Assembly (NCBI RefSeq): GCF_963678635.1
Contig: NC_087064.1
Span: 43,149,159-43,213,158 of the forward strand
Origin: Symsagittifera roscoffensis
Taxonomy: Eukaryota; Xenacoelomorpha; Acoela; Convolutidae
Length of the DNA stretch: 64,000 nucleotides
Direction: 5' to 3'
The number at the start of each line of letters is the position of its first letter. Within the stretch, counting starts at the first letter, position 1. Of the stretch, positions 1 through 12,694 are shown one piece after another. The notes beneath the pieces were generated by a model. That model had not been told where the DNA came from. It saw only the letters and a program-made list of their open reading frames with translations, and made no database searches. A program made the position numbers and the translations under genes.

Positions 1-227
1 ATATATTGCGTTCTTATGACACGCGGACGCGGCGGTTTAATGCGTTACAAATTCTTTTGAGGCAAATAATTTGGTGTTAATATTAGAATACCAATAGCTA
101 AATGACTGCTTTGGTGTTTACTTCGTGTGTTAAACTTATTCGGGCGATAAATTGATAAACTGAAAAAAAAATCCTTTATCGATTGTTTCGTCCAGTTTTC
201 ATTCAAAAAATTAATTTATTGGCCTTG

Positions 228-460
228 AAGTGCAGTCGGAGCATTCATGGTTTTGCCCTGATATACCAGAAATCTTGATTGTTCAGGCTATTTCCGAAGA
301 AAAAGATAGAATAAAAGATAGAATAAAAGACAGAATAAAAAGACAGAACACCTGAAGACAGAATATTAGTGTTTTTTTTCTCCAGACAATTTTTGACTTT
401 TCAACACGACTGCTCGTATCAATGTGCAACTCTGAAAGTTCCGACTGCCTTTTGAGGCCC
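228..460. repeat. Hairpin core of the fold-back repeat family, copy 1
   Basis: Two arms face each other. The left arm (about 228-275) reads gcagtcggagcattcatgg and continues into a 'tttgccctgata' stretch. The right arm (about 400-458) is its reverse complement, with 'gactgctcgtatca' and 'gttccgactgcc'. The same arm pair recurs at 7457-7610, 8222-8365 and 25975-26610. It carries no ORF. Confidence 0.7.
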
Positions 461-918
461 ATGAAGCAAGGTTCGCATACAAAAATGATGAATTAAAAAA
501 AAATTGTTTTCAACAAAAGTATTAAATAAACCAAGTAGCATGCTTAATTCAATTTTAAGCGAATTCTAAGAGAGAACAAGTCTCAAAATGCAAATTAACA
601 ACCCAATTTGGTCAAAAATCTTTAAACACCGATAATTGTGACATATTTGTTGAAATTGGGCTCGATACAACAATATCTTTTGAAAGATGTATTAAAAAAT
701 TGGTCGAATAATTCTATTTAAGAAATCAAAACTTGTCTAGAAGAAACAGCACGAGCGCAAATTTTTTGTCTTTTTCTTCAAAATTCGGACAAAAACTCCA
801 TTTGTATTGGCTGTTTGGTCTTATTTTAATCAAAAGTTCTGAAATTCGAAATAATTTGTGTCCTTTTTTCGATCCTAACCCCCAAATTTTCTGGTTATCA
901 CATATTGAAAAGAGTTTA
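461..918. other. No recognisable gene
   Basis: AT-rich spacer between the first hairpin core and the 995 bp tandem array. ORFs of about 70 codons exist on both strands over 726-957, but they mirror each other and show no domain or codon signal. Confidence 0.5.
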
Positions 919-3901
919 CACCCGACTGTTAAGTCTCCCCGCAACAGTCCTTTTTGAAGTTCAGGCTTTGACCGACTTCAACTTTGATCATTTTGACCGA
1001 CCTAAAATTCGAATACCAGAGCTGTGTTCGGAAAAAAATTGCATGATAAACTAACTTATTAAAAATTGTAATTTTCCGCCAAACGAACTAAAAAATGAAC
1101 CGCATTTAACGGTTGATGTGCAAGTATCACACATTTTCCCCGACACATCTGATTGTTAAAAAAAATTTAAGAAATATTTTGTTTTCTTTTTTTTTGTCAG
1201 TTTTTTCAGCCAATTTTTTGGGTCTGGTTTGAAAACAGTAATTAAAAATTTCTTAAACTTTTAATATAGTTATGCTCTGGTCTTGTTACAGTTTTCAGTT
1301 TTCGTTGAATAAAAATATTATAAAAAAAGAAATTAAGTACCAAAAATTTAAAATTATTTAAAAATCATCATTTAAACTTGGTTATAGATATTTTGTTTTT
1401 GAACTATAGGTGACGGCCAAGCATGAAAAAGCTTTAAAACTTGGTTTTTCTGGCCTAAATAGTTAAAAGAATTTAAAAACTAAGAAGATCAATTGGAAAG
1501 TAATATGCGATCTCTAAGATTAGAGTTTTTTTCGTTTCTGATTCTCACAAAAAAAAAGAGTTAAATGGTTAGCAAATTGAACTGCTAAGCAATTAAATGG
1601 CACGATATGAAACACAATGTTGTATAATTGAGGTATTTGATTTTAGGCGCCGCGAAATTACACGACTTTCAAATCTGCTACTAAAAACTAGTCAAAAAAT
1701 AACAACAAAAATTAATAGAGTTGTTCAAAAGCAAAATGCATTCAAAAAACAGCCAAAAAAGCGACTGAAATTAAGAGTAGCACGAAAAATTTAACCTCAC
1801 TCTGAGAAATAGCCGTGAAGATGTGCAGCTTGAAATGCTGTACACCAATTCAGACAGCCACAAAAAAGAGACCTTTGGTTTTTAGGGCATCGCCTAAATC
1901 ATGTTATAAGTATCCACCCGACTGTTTAATCTCCCCGCAACAGTCCTTTTTGAAGTTCAGGCTTTGACCGACTTCAACTTTGATCATTTTGACCGACCTA
2001 AATTTCGAATACCAGAGCTGTGTTCGGAAAAAAATTGCATGATAAACTAACTTATTAAAAATTGTAATATTCCGCCAAACGAACTAAAAAATGAACCTTA
2101 TTTAACGGTTGTTGTGCAAGTATCACACATTTTCCCCGACACATCTGATTGTTAAAAAAAATTAAGAAATATTTTGGTTTCTTTTTTTTGTCAGTTTTTT
2201 CAGCCAATTTTTTGGGTCTGGTTTGAAAACAGTAATTAAAAATTTCTTAAACTTTTAATATAGTTATGCTCTGGTCTTGTTACAGTTTTCAGTTTTCGTT
2301 GAATAAAAATATTATAAAAAAAGAAATTAAGTACCAAAAATTTAAAATTATTTAAAAATCATCATTTAAGCTTGGTTATAGATATTTTGTTTTTGAACTA
2401 TAGGTGACGGCCAAGCATGAAAAAGCTTTAAAACTTGGTTTTTCTGGCCTAAATAGTTAAAAGAATTTAAAAACTAAGAAGATCAATTGGAAAGTAATAT
2501 GCGATCTCTAAGATTAGAGTTTTTTTCGTTTCTGATTCTCACAAAAAAAAAGAGTTAAATGGTTAGCAAATTGAACTGCTAAGCAATTAAATGGCACGAT
2601 ATGAAACACAATGTTGTATAATTGAGGTATTTGATTTCAGGCGCCGCGAAATTACACGACTTTCAAATCTGCTACTAAAAACTAGTCAAAAAATAACAAC
2701 AAAAATTAATAGAATTGTTCAAAAGCAAAATGCATTCAAAAAACAGCCAAAAAAGCGACTGAAATTAAGAGTAGCACGAAAAATTTAACCTCACTCTGAG
2801 AAATAGCCGTGAAGATGTGCAGCTTGAAATGCTGTACACCAATTCAGACAGCCACAAAAAAGAGACCTTTGGTTTTTAGGGCATCGCCTAAATCATGTTA
2901 TAAGTATCCACCCGACTGTTTAATCTCCCCGCAACAGTCCTTTTTGAAGTTCAGGCTTTGACCGACTTCAACTTTGATCATTTTGACCGACCTAAATTTC
3001 GAATATCAGAGCTGTGTTCGGAAAAAAATTGCATGATAAACTAACTTATTAAAAATTGTAATATTCCGCCAAACGAACTAAAAAATGAACCTTATTTAAC
3101 GGTTGTTGTGCAAGTATCACACATTTTCCCCGACACATCTGATTGTTAAAAAAAATTAAGAAATATTTTGGTTTCTTTTTTTTGTCAGTTTTTTCAGCCA
3201 ATTTTTTGGGTCTGGTTTGAAAACAAGAATTAAAAATTTCTTAAACTTTTAATATAGTTATGCTCTGGTCTTGTTACAGTTTTCAGTTTTCGTTGAATAA
3301 AAAAATTATAAAAAAAGAAATTAAGTACCAAAAATTTAAAATTTTTTTAAAAAATCATCATTTAAACTTGATTATAGATATTTTGTTTTTGAAATATAGG
3401 TGACGGCCAAGCATGAAAAAGCTTTAAAACTTGGCTTTTCTGGCCTAAATAGTTAAAAGAATTTAAAAACCAAGAAGATCAATTGGAAAGTAATATGCGA
3501 TCTCTAAGATTAGAGTTTTTTCGTTTCTGATTCTCACAAAAAAAAGAGTTAAATGGTTAGCAAATTGACTAGCTAAGCAATTAAATTTTCACGATATGAA
3601 ACACAATGTTGTATAATTGAGGGATTTGATTTTAGGCGCCGCAAAATTACACGACTTTCAAATCTGCTACTAAAAACTAGTCAAAAAATAACAACAAAAA
3701 TTAATAGAATTGTTCAAAAGCAAAATGCATCCAAAAAACAGCCAAAAAAGCGACTGAAATTAAGAGTAGCAAGAAATATTTAACCTCACTCTGAGAAATA
3801 GCCGTGAAGATGTGCAGCTTGAAAAGCTGTACACCAATTCAGACAGCCACAAAAAAGAGACCTTTGGTTTTTAGGGCATCGCCTAAATCATGTTATAAGT
3901 A
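919..3901. repeat. Three-copy tandem array, ~995 bp unit
   Basis: The landmark 'cccgactgtt' followed by 'ctccccgcaacagtcc' occurs at 921, 1917 and 2911, giving periods of 996 and 994 bp. The third copy ends near 3901. Copies differ by scattered substitutions and 1-2 base indels, so this is a recent satellite-like expansion. Each unit holds a region with the potential for a lysine/arginine-rich 65-residue peptide (1597-1794, 2591-2788). In the third copy the ATG is replaced ('aattttcacg'), so the peptide is not maintained in every copy. I see no RNA-gene structure in the unit. Confidence 0.93.
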
Positions 3902-4814
3902 TTACAATAAATTTGATTTTTACTTAATGCACAATCCTTAAAATGATTGAATTGCTCAAAATTTTTAACTGAAACCTTGTCTGTTTTGGAAGTCCTAAAA
4001 AACTAAATTATTATAGCGTTCGTTGCTCAGATCAGCTTTCAAAAAAGACAATTTCAATCAAGTATTTGTCGTCTGTTAAAAAATGGATTAGAAGCAATTT
4101 TGTAACCTCTTTTTTGATAATTTCACATTCGGACAAGTTTAGGGAGCAGCTTGTTAGCTTGGCTCTGAGTTTGAATTTCCATCAAAAAAGATTAGAGCAT
4201 TTTACACCGGAGGAAGGATTTAGGGTTGTTAAATCTATTCAGAAATTTGGGGGGAGGATGTTTTATTGATCCCTACATTTAGCTATGAACTCCTGAAAAC
4301 CTCAAAAAATCTATTAAACTTCAAAGAATACAAAGAACGTGGTGTTTTCCATGAGTAAATTTCGAATAAAATCTTTGAAAGCTTTTCGTTAAGGTAAGAA
4401 TTTGTGGACGATACTTTAATCCGTTCCACGACAATTATGATGTCGGTCAGAAAGATGTCGGTCTCGTTCGAAAATATTTCGCAATTTGATTAAGTTATTA
4501 TACGGAAACAGCAGCTACAATCACTTAATGCTAGTGTGAATTATGCAAATAAAGCTATCTGTCAAGGTGTCATAAAAACGCTCGTAATTTGAAACAAATA
4601 AGCACTCTTCCCATCTTTAAAGATAAGAAGCAATTTTTTTGCTGGCTGCGTTTTTTTGGTTGAATAATTAACAAAAAAACTAAAAAAAAACAAAAAGGAT
4701 TTTTTCTAGTTTTTGCTCCGTTTCATCCCCGCGCACGATATGTAAAATACTAAGGCTGTGTTTGGCGTCTGGTCTCAAGATAACAGGATTAAATTGCTAA
4801 TTTCAGTTTAATTT
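3902..4814. other. No recognisable gene
   Basis: Unique AT-rich DNA after the tandem array. A 67-codon frame at 4066-4269 has no ATG in a good context, no domain and no neighbour that would support it. Nothing else stands out. Confidence 0.5.
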
Positions 4815-5430
4815 GGAACGAATTAGTTCGTTCCTTTCGCATGTTATAAGAACGGATTATATCACAACTTAGCAATCCCAAATTGGCTAAACTAAGATCA
4901 CTGATAAAATATCTGTTTAATTTCGAGCTTAGAAAAACCTCATATCTCAGATACTATAAAAATATTGTCAAAAACGCTCAGTTATCAAGTCGAATATTGG
5001 CGGAACAAAAAACCCTCGCCAAGCTTAAATATTCCGCACTTTCTTCGAAAGTCGGAATAACAGCCATTTTTTGAGTAAAATTTTACATCATTCGAAAAGT
5101 AGCGTTGACTTGAGCTCAATTTTTTACAGTTATTTTTCTTTTGATGATTTTCTGCAAAATTATAGGGAGTTGAAGATTGTCAGTTTTGCCAATTTGGGGC
5201 AATCAACGCGTGATATGTTTCATGCTTTTAACGCGTAAGCGGATAATTAGTTCTTCTTAGAAATCATTCGAAATTAAGAAGAGGCTTGCTTTTTGGTCTA
5301 TTTATTACTGTGATATATGCAAAATATATCACTTTGAACTTTACATTGCTTTTGGGATGATGATTTGCAAACAAAAGTCAGACAAAAAAAATTTTGAACT
5401 ATTCTCAATTTTTTTTAATTTCATCATTTT
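4815..5430. repeat. Diverged fold-back family copies, back to back
   Basis: 4815-5062 resembles the right arm of the fold-back element at 25.5-27.3 kb: it has 'ggaacgaattag', 'cccaaattgg' and ends in 'tattccgcactttcttcgaaagtcgg'-like sequence. 5098-5420 resembles the left arm: 'gagctcaatttt', 'tgccaatttgggg', 'acgcgtaagcgga' and a final 'gggatgatgatttgcaaa'. The outer ends meet at about 5065-5095, so two partial elements lie tail to tail. Divergence from the 25.5 kb copy is high. The 63-codon frame at 4883-5074 lies inside repeat sequence and is not a gene. Confidence 0.65.
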
Positions 5431-5829
5431 TTATTTCAAACAATTAGGAAAAAACTAAAACGGATTAAAATATTTAAAGTTTCGCCCTAATACGAACAAT
5501 TGAATTTATTGAAAATTTGAATTGATCTCTATCAAGAACCCGGCCATTCAACACCCAAATCGTTCCTGCTGCCAATATAAAACCATTCCAAGACTAAACT
5601 ATGCATTTTGTGAAATGTAAGCGGATTCCGCAACCAGCCAAAATTAAAATTGTTGCGGAATATGCAACATTGCTGTTTCTTAAATCTTCTTCGCTGTTTG
5701 GGTTTCCACAAACAAATAGTTAAAACACTGTACCGCTCAGCATCGCTCCAAACATGGGCGAATTTGCGGAACTCGAAACAATTTGTGGAATCCGTAAATA
5801 AACAATAAGACAAGTGTATAGTAAATTTG

Positions 5830-6560
5830 ATGTGTTAAGGAATCCACAACTGTGAGCGTAATCCGCAAAACTTAAGCAGAATCCGCAAATTGTCAGTGAA
5901 ATCCGCAAATTGCAAGTGGAATCCACACTTTTTGTGGATTCAAATTATATGTGTAGTAGCGTTTTAAAGTATATCTCCTATTTCCCAGGTGTTCACCGGA
6001 AAGTTCAACCTCAATTATTGCTAAATTGATCAGCTACCAGTTGAAACACCGAACATTTGATCTCAATACCTTCCCCCAACTTCGATCTCAAATCCTGTCA
6101 AACACACAATTTCGATCTCGATACCTGTCAAATAACCAACTTCGATTTCAATTCCTGTTAAATACTGGTTTCTGATCCACATAATGAACAATCTCATCTC
6201 AAACACTGATGATGATTTCTGAGCCAAATACTGATGAAGATCTCTGGAGCAAGTAATGCATAGGGTGATTGTGTTTTCGACGGTCCCAAAAAACTGAAGA
6301 AACTCCCTCAGCAATTGAGGAAATATCCACATTCACATTCAGTAATAAACAAATTTGCGGAAACCACTAACAATTTGCGGAATCCGCTTAGGTTAGTGGA
6401 CTCCACTCAAAAATTTTGCGGATTCCACCTACATTTGCGAATTCCACTTACGTTTTGCGGTGTCCACTTACAGCTTACGAACCCAAAACAAATGTGCCGA
6501 CAGATTTTACGTTACAGGTAATGCTATGCGGAGTCCATGGAAATATTGTAAGTGGAATCC
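5830..6560. repeat. Interspersed 'GGAATCCGCAAA' minisatellite in inverted clusters
   Basis: 5830-5945 carries many copies of a ~20-24 bp motif built on 'aatccgcaaattg' with 'gtggaatccac' variants. 6350-6560 carries the same motif mainly as the reverse complement ('caatttgcggaatccgc', 'ttttgcggattccacc'). Between them, about 6060-6175, lies a different ~33 bp repeat of the form 'cttcgatctcaatacctgtcaaa'. No ORF here is credible. Confidence 0.8.
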
Positions 6561-6629
6561 ACTTAATATTTGAAACATGTTTGAAGGTTTGTTTCTGAAG
6601 TTCAGTACACATTTTGGCCTCCAAAAAAC

Positions 6630-6712
6630 CGCCCAAACCGCCGAAACCGCTCAAACCGCTCAAACCGCTCAAATCTTGCTGGAAAACCGCTCAAACCGCT
6701 TATATCTTGAGC
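6630..6712 (+). repeat. 9 bp microsatellite-like repeat (ccgctcaaa)n
   Basis: Runs of 'accgctcaa' and 'accgccgaa' variants occur in tandem. Short frames across it give A-Q-T repeats, which are artefacts of the repeat. Confidence 0.85.
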
Positions 6713-7261
6713 AGTTTTTGAGAGGGATCTCGACCCGGGTCGTTATGACTGAAGAGGAATCTCACCCGAGAGAAGCGTGTTCTTAAACAATACTAATTTA
6801 GTTCGCTTGAGTCAGATCTATATTTTTATCAAGTGATTATCAAAACTTTTCGAGAAGCTTGTCGGCCTTGTTTTAGAGTTCATTTTGAGAAGGATAACAA
6901 TAACAGAAGAAGGAACCATTCAGAGAAATGCGAGACTATATCACAGTATCGAAAATGAAGCTGCGGTACGTATCACAGATCAATTGGCAGTAATAAGGCC
7001 TATCACCTAGGCACAAGAACATCAAGAGTAAAAACTGGCTGCTTATAATTATTCAAGACGAACACCGAGGATGATTATATACGGTAGAAGCGAAATCTAG
7101 AATGTTGGCCAGAGCGCACGCACTATCTTGTAAAGGAACACTCAAACTGAGTCTATCATCAAAAATGGCATAATTAGTGCTGAACTAAACGAGGTGGCTG
7201 TCGGGATGAGTAAAACACAAGAGAAAAAAAACAAGAATTTCTTAAACAGTGACTTTTAACT
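6713..7261. other. No recognisable gene
   Basis: AT-rich spacer. I found no ORF with a domain, no terminal repeats and no hairpin. Confidence 0.5.
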
Positions 7262-8850
7262 AGCAGTTATTGACGGGATTTTTTTTCAGGTTCACAATTA
7301 TATTTTTGTTCTGAACTCGAACTAATACGATTTTTGACATGTGACTATCTTTTAATAAGTTAACAAAGTTGAATAAAACCACAAAACAAATGTTCTAGAA
7401 AAATTTCGTTTTCTTCAAGCTTTTTCAAACCCAACATCACTGCATAGACATTAAAGGCTGTCGGAACGTTCAAGGCTTTGCCTTGATACGGGCAGAGTTG
7501 TTTTATTTTCGGAGAAAGCTCAATAAAATAAACCAAAACAAAAAAAAAAAAACACTGTTCGTATCAGTGCAAAAACCCTAAATGTTCGGATTGCCCAATA
7601 AATGGTCTTGCATAGTTTTGGTTTTAAAAAAATGACAAACTATGAAAAGTAGGATGAAAGTATCAAAACTTAACTATTGAAATTAGAGTCGTGTATGATA
7701 TTGAAACGACTAATTAGCTTGACTACATTCAAGTTGGAACAATTTATTGGGCTGGATAATTCTCCAGGCGTGAATACAGCCCGTTAAGATTTCAGCATCA
7801 AAAAATAAATCCAGCAGTTTAGTTGCACTTAATTCAATGAGTCCTTAAAGTCGGTTAGGAGACGTGGTGAGCGCAAACTTTAAGCAAACACGAAAATGTA
7901 AGGATCGATCCGCTGAGAAAAAAATTGTTATGAAAATTAGTCTGAATGAAAAAATTATCCGTGCAAAAACATTTCAAAGTTTCTTTGATAGTTGGAACAA
8001 AAATTTTCAGTTTTTTACAGTTGGGTTTATTTGGATTTTAATTAGTATAAAGAGAATTATTACTAGCCAATTTTGACGGGACTTTTTATTTCAAGTATAA
8101 GAAGTGAGTTTTTGTTCTGAGCTCTTAATCCAAAAAATTTTCCAACTGTTATTTTTTTCTAAGTGAATGGTGTTAGAAGAATGGCGTGGAGAAAAGCAAC
8201 ATAACTGAATAGAATTAAACGGCTGTTGAAACATTCAGGGTTTGCCTTGATACGACCAGTGTTGTTTTGTTTTCTGAAAAGTTTACCTATTTGTTAATAA
8301 AACAATATGAAGAAGACTGCTCGAATCAGGGCAAAAGCCCTGAATGCTCTAATTGCCTGTTAAATGTTTAATGAAAAATTGAGGAACTATAAAAATTAGG
8401 AAGTTCATATCACATTTTGAGTATTAGAGTTAGAGTCGTGGATTTGAGAGGACTGAGTTTGGGAGGACTAATTAGCTTGCTTCTGTTAATTTTGGAACAA
8501 TTTGTGGTGCAGGATAACTCTTCAGGCGTAAAACAAATTGCAATAAATTTCAGGATCAAAGAGAAACCGAGCAGTTTAGTTGGACTCGATTCAAAGAGTG
8601 TATAACGTCGGACTACAGTAAGGGAGAGCGCAAGTTTTGGGAACACGAGGCTTATAGTATCGATTCGCCAAAAAAATTATGAAAACTGCTCAGCATAAAA
8701 AACCAAGTGAGCATAATATCTTTTTACTTTCTATGACAGTTAGAGCAACATTTTTCAATTTTTGTACAATTGGAACTTTTTGGAAACATATTAGAAAATT
8801 TTTTTGCAGTAATGGGATTTTTACGAACAAAAAGTTCTGACAAACTGGGT
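7262..8850. repeat. Two tandem diverged units of the fold-back family
   Basis: Unit 1 (about 7262-8060) and unit 2 (about 8072-8850) share the same order of landmarks: a 'gacgggattttttt...gttctgagctc' segment, a hairpin core (7457-7610; 8222-8365) and a ~400 bp body. The body contains 'agagtcgtg', 'ctaattagcttg', 'ttggaacaattt', 'cagcagtttagttg' and 'gagcgcaa'. The hairpin arms match 'ggcagtcggaacattcaggg' and its reverse complement. The body is not present in the 25.5 kb copy, so these units are composite. Short ORFs inside do not align between the two units. Confidence 0.7.
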
Positions 8851-9035
8851 GTTGTTCGTTCGGATACACAAATCTATGTTTTTAAGAAACATTTTATATT
8901 TATCTCATAAGTTTTTTCTTCGGCTTTGTAGGCTAAAAAACTCAGGTGACATCCATGGCCTCAGCGAACAACCAAATAAGTTTTTCTCTAACAGTCGTCT
9001 CCTCTGTGAGATTTAACTTAGAGATTCAGTGTGAT
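8830..9035 (+). repeat. Candidate 5' LTR of decayed retroelement B
   Basis: 8880-9035 aligns loosely with 25300-25470: shared blocks include 'cttcggctttg', 'catggcc', 'tctctaac', 'gtctc', 'tgtgagattta' and a final 'gtgatagaca / gtaatagaactca'. The downstream partner follows a purine-rich tract. That tract, plus gag- and RT-like remnants lying between the two copies, suggests an old LTR pair. The left boundary is approximate and the PBS is not clear. Confidence 0.4.
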
Positions 9036-9321
9036 AGACATTTTTTGCTAGCTGTTTTTTCTCAAGTATCGGAGATTAGAACCAGCTGGAGAGTCAACTA
9101 AAGGACGTATTTCTTTTATGAGATGAAATTTTCTCGGCCGACATGGTGATGCCAGCTCACTGTCAAAAAAGTCCAACGACATTTCCGCCGTTTTGACACA
9201 AACATACCCGGTCCAGTGGTCAAATTGAATATTCGAAATATAACTGACGCTATTTGCCAAAGAAAACACCAACAAGAATTGCCACATTTGCCAACGCCCC
9301 CACTGTTGGAAGAAGACATTC

Positions 9322-9750
9322 ATGACAAAAACAAACACTAACCCTCAAAGGCTGGATTGTGAACCTAGGAACCAAGAAAAATGGTTAAAATACGAAAACG
9401 AAAAAGTGAGAACAGAAATTGATGGGATTTTGTTCGGCTCAATCCCGTGGGATAAGGCCGATAACAAAGCAATACTTTTCATTTACGTATGCTTGGGCGA
9501 GGAGGCGAAATGTCATTTTTAGCAAAAAAAAACACAAGCCTACAAACACTTACAACTGAAAAATTGAAAAACTGTGCAATTTTTTATGGAGTCCAAAGTG
9601 AGAACTAAACAACTGAACAAATCCAAAAGGAGTTAGTAAAACTAGCTTTGAGAGCGGAAAACGGGACACCATACAAACAACGGGTCAGGGTTATACTTGA
9701 AGCTTACATGCTAAAGGAGAGAACAATGGAGGAACTTTTTGCAGAAACAT
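9322..9750 (+). pseudogene. Degenerate gag-like remnant (element B)
   Basis: The frame beginning at 9322 runs to 9522 with a W-L/E-x-E-type N-terminal pattern and a predicted helical segment near 'IYVCLGEEAK'. Translation continues after the stop to about 9750 with further plausible capsid-like helices ('EAYMLKERTMEELF'). Frameshifts and stops break it throughout. The assignment to gag rests on position, just inside a candidate LTR and upstream of RT-like sequence, plus weak pattern similarity. No zinc knuckle is visible. It could be unrelated coding debris. Confidence 0.35.
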
Positions 9751-10859
9751 GAACGCCGAGAGAAGCATAATAATCAGCAAGACGACAAAAAAAGAAAATT
9801 AAACAGAAAATGATGAGCTAACACTACAGTCGGGGTCAAACAAGCTCGTCAGTAAATTCCTCATAGGGCAAGAACCAACGGATTTCATAAACCGAAAAAA
9901 GAACAAATCACTGTTCGAAAGAGGACAATCTAGAGAAAGTGCAAGTTTTTTCTGAACAGATTTGAGAGTCAATTGGAGCGCCAAAGACCAACAGGGCAAA
10001 ATAAGCAGAGGCAAACAAACGGTGTTAGAAACGCGGAAACGTATTCATGGCAGGACATCTGAAACTAAGCCTAGCAAAAGACAAAAAAATTGAAATGCCG
10101 AAGAAGAAAGTATTTCTAGAAGATATGTCGAACATCACACATCACACGTTAATTATGTCAGCCATCAAAGCGATAAAACAGAAGAAGAACAACAAACGGA
10201 ATCACCAGACGACGAGGTGGATCTAGATACCTTTGCGTAGTTCTGGCAATCCAACCAATGGCCAGCAATCCAAGAAGAGAATATCACGGTAATATTCAAG
10301 AAAAAAAACACATACAAAGGTGTTTATATAAAACCGTGGGGCAATTAAACATCCCAACCAATGCAACGAGATGGACGACCCAATCAGCGTCATTCATAGT
10401 GGTTGACCGACAAAGATTTAGTATAGTGTGTCGACACTGCCTACCAAGAAAGGGAATCCAATTACAACAAGAGAAACCCAAGCGCCAAATGGTACTACAC
10501 ATCAATTAGATCCAAAAACTGAAACCAAAAACTGCAATGAGATTGGAAAAAATCATCAAGGGCTGAGAAAAAAAAAGCTAACTGAAAAACCAAAACTGAA
10601 TTTCTAAGAAACTTTTAAAACTTACAAGAAAAAGAACACAGAGTGGTTATGAATTCACAAGAGAGGACAGAACAGGAAAATAACAAACTCAATGATCAAG
10701 GTCATTAAAACTTTTATACAGTTGTAGCAACAAAAATTTATCAGCCTAAACGTGATGAAATGTATGAATTGACCTCTCAGAGAAGCTTTAAATTTAAGGT
10801 AAATCAACAAACAAACTTATTGACAAAAAAAACTGATTACTGATTACCAACTTTGAACT

Positions 10860-11640
10860 TTTTAGACAACGTGGCACAAGCAATCAAAGCAGCGGGCAAG
10901 AAAAAGATGTTCTTTTTATCATTGGATCGGAGAGACGCGCATGCAGAATTCTCATTGGATAAAAACGAGAGATAACAATGAAACTGCAGTCTCCTCGGCG
11001 GGCAAGCAACTGGGAGTTAACAATTGTAGCAGAATATTACGGCCTGATAGACATGCTGACAAATTTTTCAAAAGCAATTGTCCTTCCATTGTTAAACTGC
11101 ATGAACATATTCGCATTCATAGACGTTATTTTTATGGGTACAAGGAGATATATCCATTGCACGTCGAAATCAAATTTGGACTGCTAAACAAAAAAAACTA
11201 AAAGTTTCCGAGTAAAAAAAAAGAAAAATTGAGTGGCTGGCATTCAACGTCAACGAGAAAGGTTCAAGATCATTAATCAAGTGACAATCAAAAAGCTCAC
11301 AAATACATACAAACAACTGAAAAGGTTTATAAGAACATTACACTATTTGATAATTTATGTGCCAAATCGTGTCCTTAAAAGACAACACTCCTGCAAATAC
11401 GGGAAAATAATAATAAACAAAATTCAGTTCAATTGAAGCAAAACGCACAAAAAAGTCTTCAGAATCATTATAAAACTGATGGCGAAAATAAATGAAAACA
11501 AACATTTTGATCAAAACCTAGAGACAAGAGTTGTGTTCGAGGCATCATTTTTTGGTTAGTGGGCGGCATTAGAGCATCTTAATTTGGAATCCAATTTTAA
11601 GGTGGACATCAAGGATCAAAATACCTATTAGAAAAAAAAA
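10860..11640 (+). pseudogene. Degenerate reverse transcriptase remnant (element B)
   Basis: Around 10860-10960 one frame reads a 'FFLSLDRRDAHAEFSLD' pattern. This matches the RT core block in which the first catalytic Asp is followed by aromatic/polar residues and 'F.L'. Further on, 11090-11140 gives 'NIFAFIDVIFMG', in the position of the Y/F-x-D-D box, with the second Asp replaced by Val. Frameshifts separate the blocks (frames at 10941-11201 and 10978-11187 overlap). The remains probably belong to a Ty3/gypsy pol, now inactive. Later material to 11640 looks like an RNase H-side remnant but shows no firm motif. Confidence 0.5.
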
Positions 11641-12140
11641 CAAAGAAAATTAATTGCATAAACCAAATGTGGATACATTGAGACAGAGAAACAAGATTTG
11701 GACATGGAGGAAAAAGACACCAGCAAAAGATGGTGGACCAAAAAAAGCAGTAACAAAGGTTGGGTAGAGAGTCAGCAAGATATTCGCAGAGAATAAACCT
11801 TATAGGTTAGCTTCAGACGTTGGGGAGCTAAAAAACTCATCCGATTATTTCACACAGCGGCACAAAAGTTTCACCTTTCGAAATGCACATGAGTAGTCAA
11901 ACAAATACGGTACTATCAAATCTAGCAAACACAAGTAACCGTTAAAAGAAGAGTTGACACAACGTAAAACTGACTGAAATTTCAGACATAAAGAGTCTTA
12001 GACCTTTACCAACAGCGCAATAAATGTATGAGAAAATCAATCCGAATAAGGACGGTGGACGAATGAAAGCAATAACAACGCTTAGGTAAACAGTGGAGAA
12101 GGTATACCTAAATAAAAAACCTTATAAACTAGCCTCCTCG

Positions 12141-12655
12141 CACCGAAGTTTCATGGATAATAGTCGATTATAATGGATTTTCGTTGAATAAAATGTTGTC
12201 TATATAATCGATAATCATGTCAACTTTAGACCAAGTAATCGATTTTTAATCGATTATGATCGTTTATTTTGAAAAAATTTAAATCCATTATAAGCCATTA
12301 TAATCGATTATAATCCATTTTTGTTTTCAATACAATGGATCATTTTTTGAACATAAAATTGATGAAATTTGATTAAATTTTGTAAATAATGACTTTAATT
12401 TTTGCAACTGTCTGCAAAACTCAAACGAACACGTTCATCCAGGGGCGGCCAATATATAGTAATTTTCCAAAAGCAGTTTTGACCAGTTCCTCACGACAAA
12501 CCCCCCCCCCCCCCCCCAACGTACCAACACCCCTCCCCCACCAACGTACCAACCCCCCCCCCCCCCAACGCCAACGAACCCCCACCCCATTTTACCCACC
12601 CACCCCCAACGTACCCCCATCACCTCGACGTACACCCCAACCACGACGTACCCCT

Positions 12656-12694
<39 letters not shown>

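Noticed and set aside
1561-1600. Small hairpin 'ttagcaaattgaactgctaag' in the 995 bp unit as an RNA gene
   Set aside because: Too short, with mismatches, and no other RNA-gene feature nearby.
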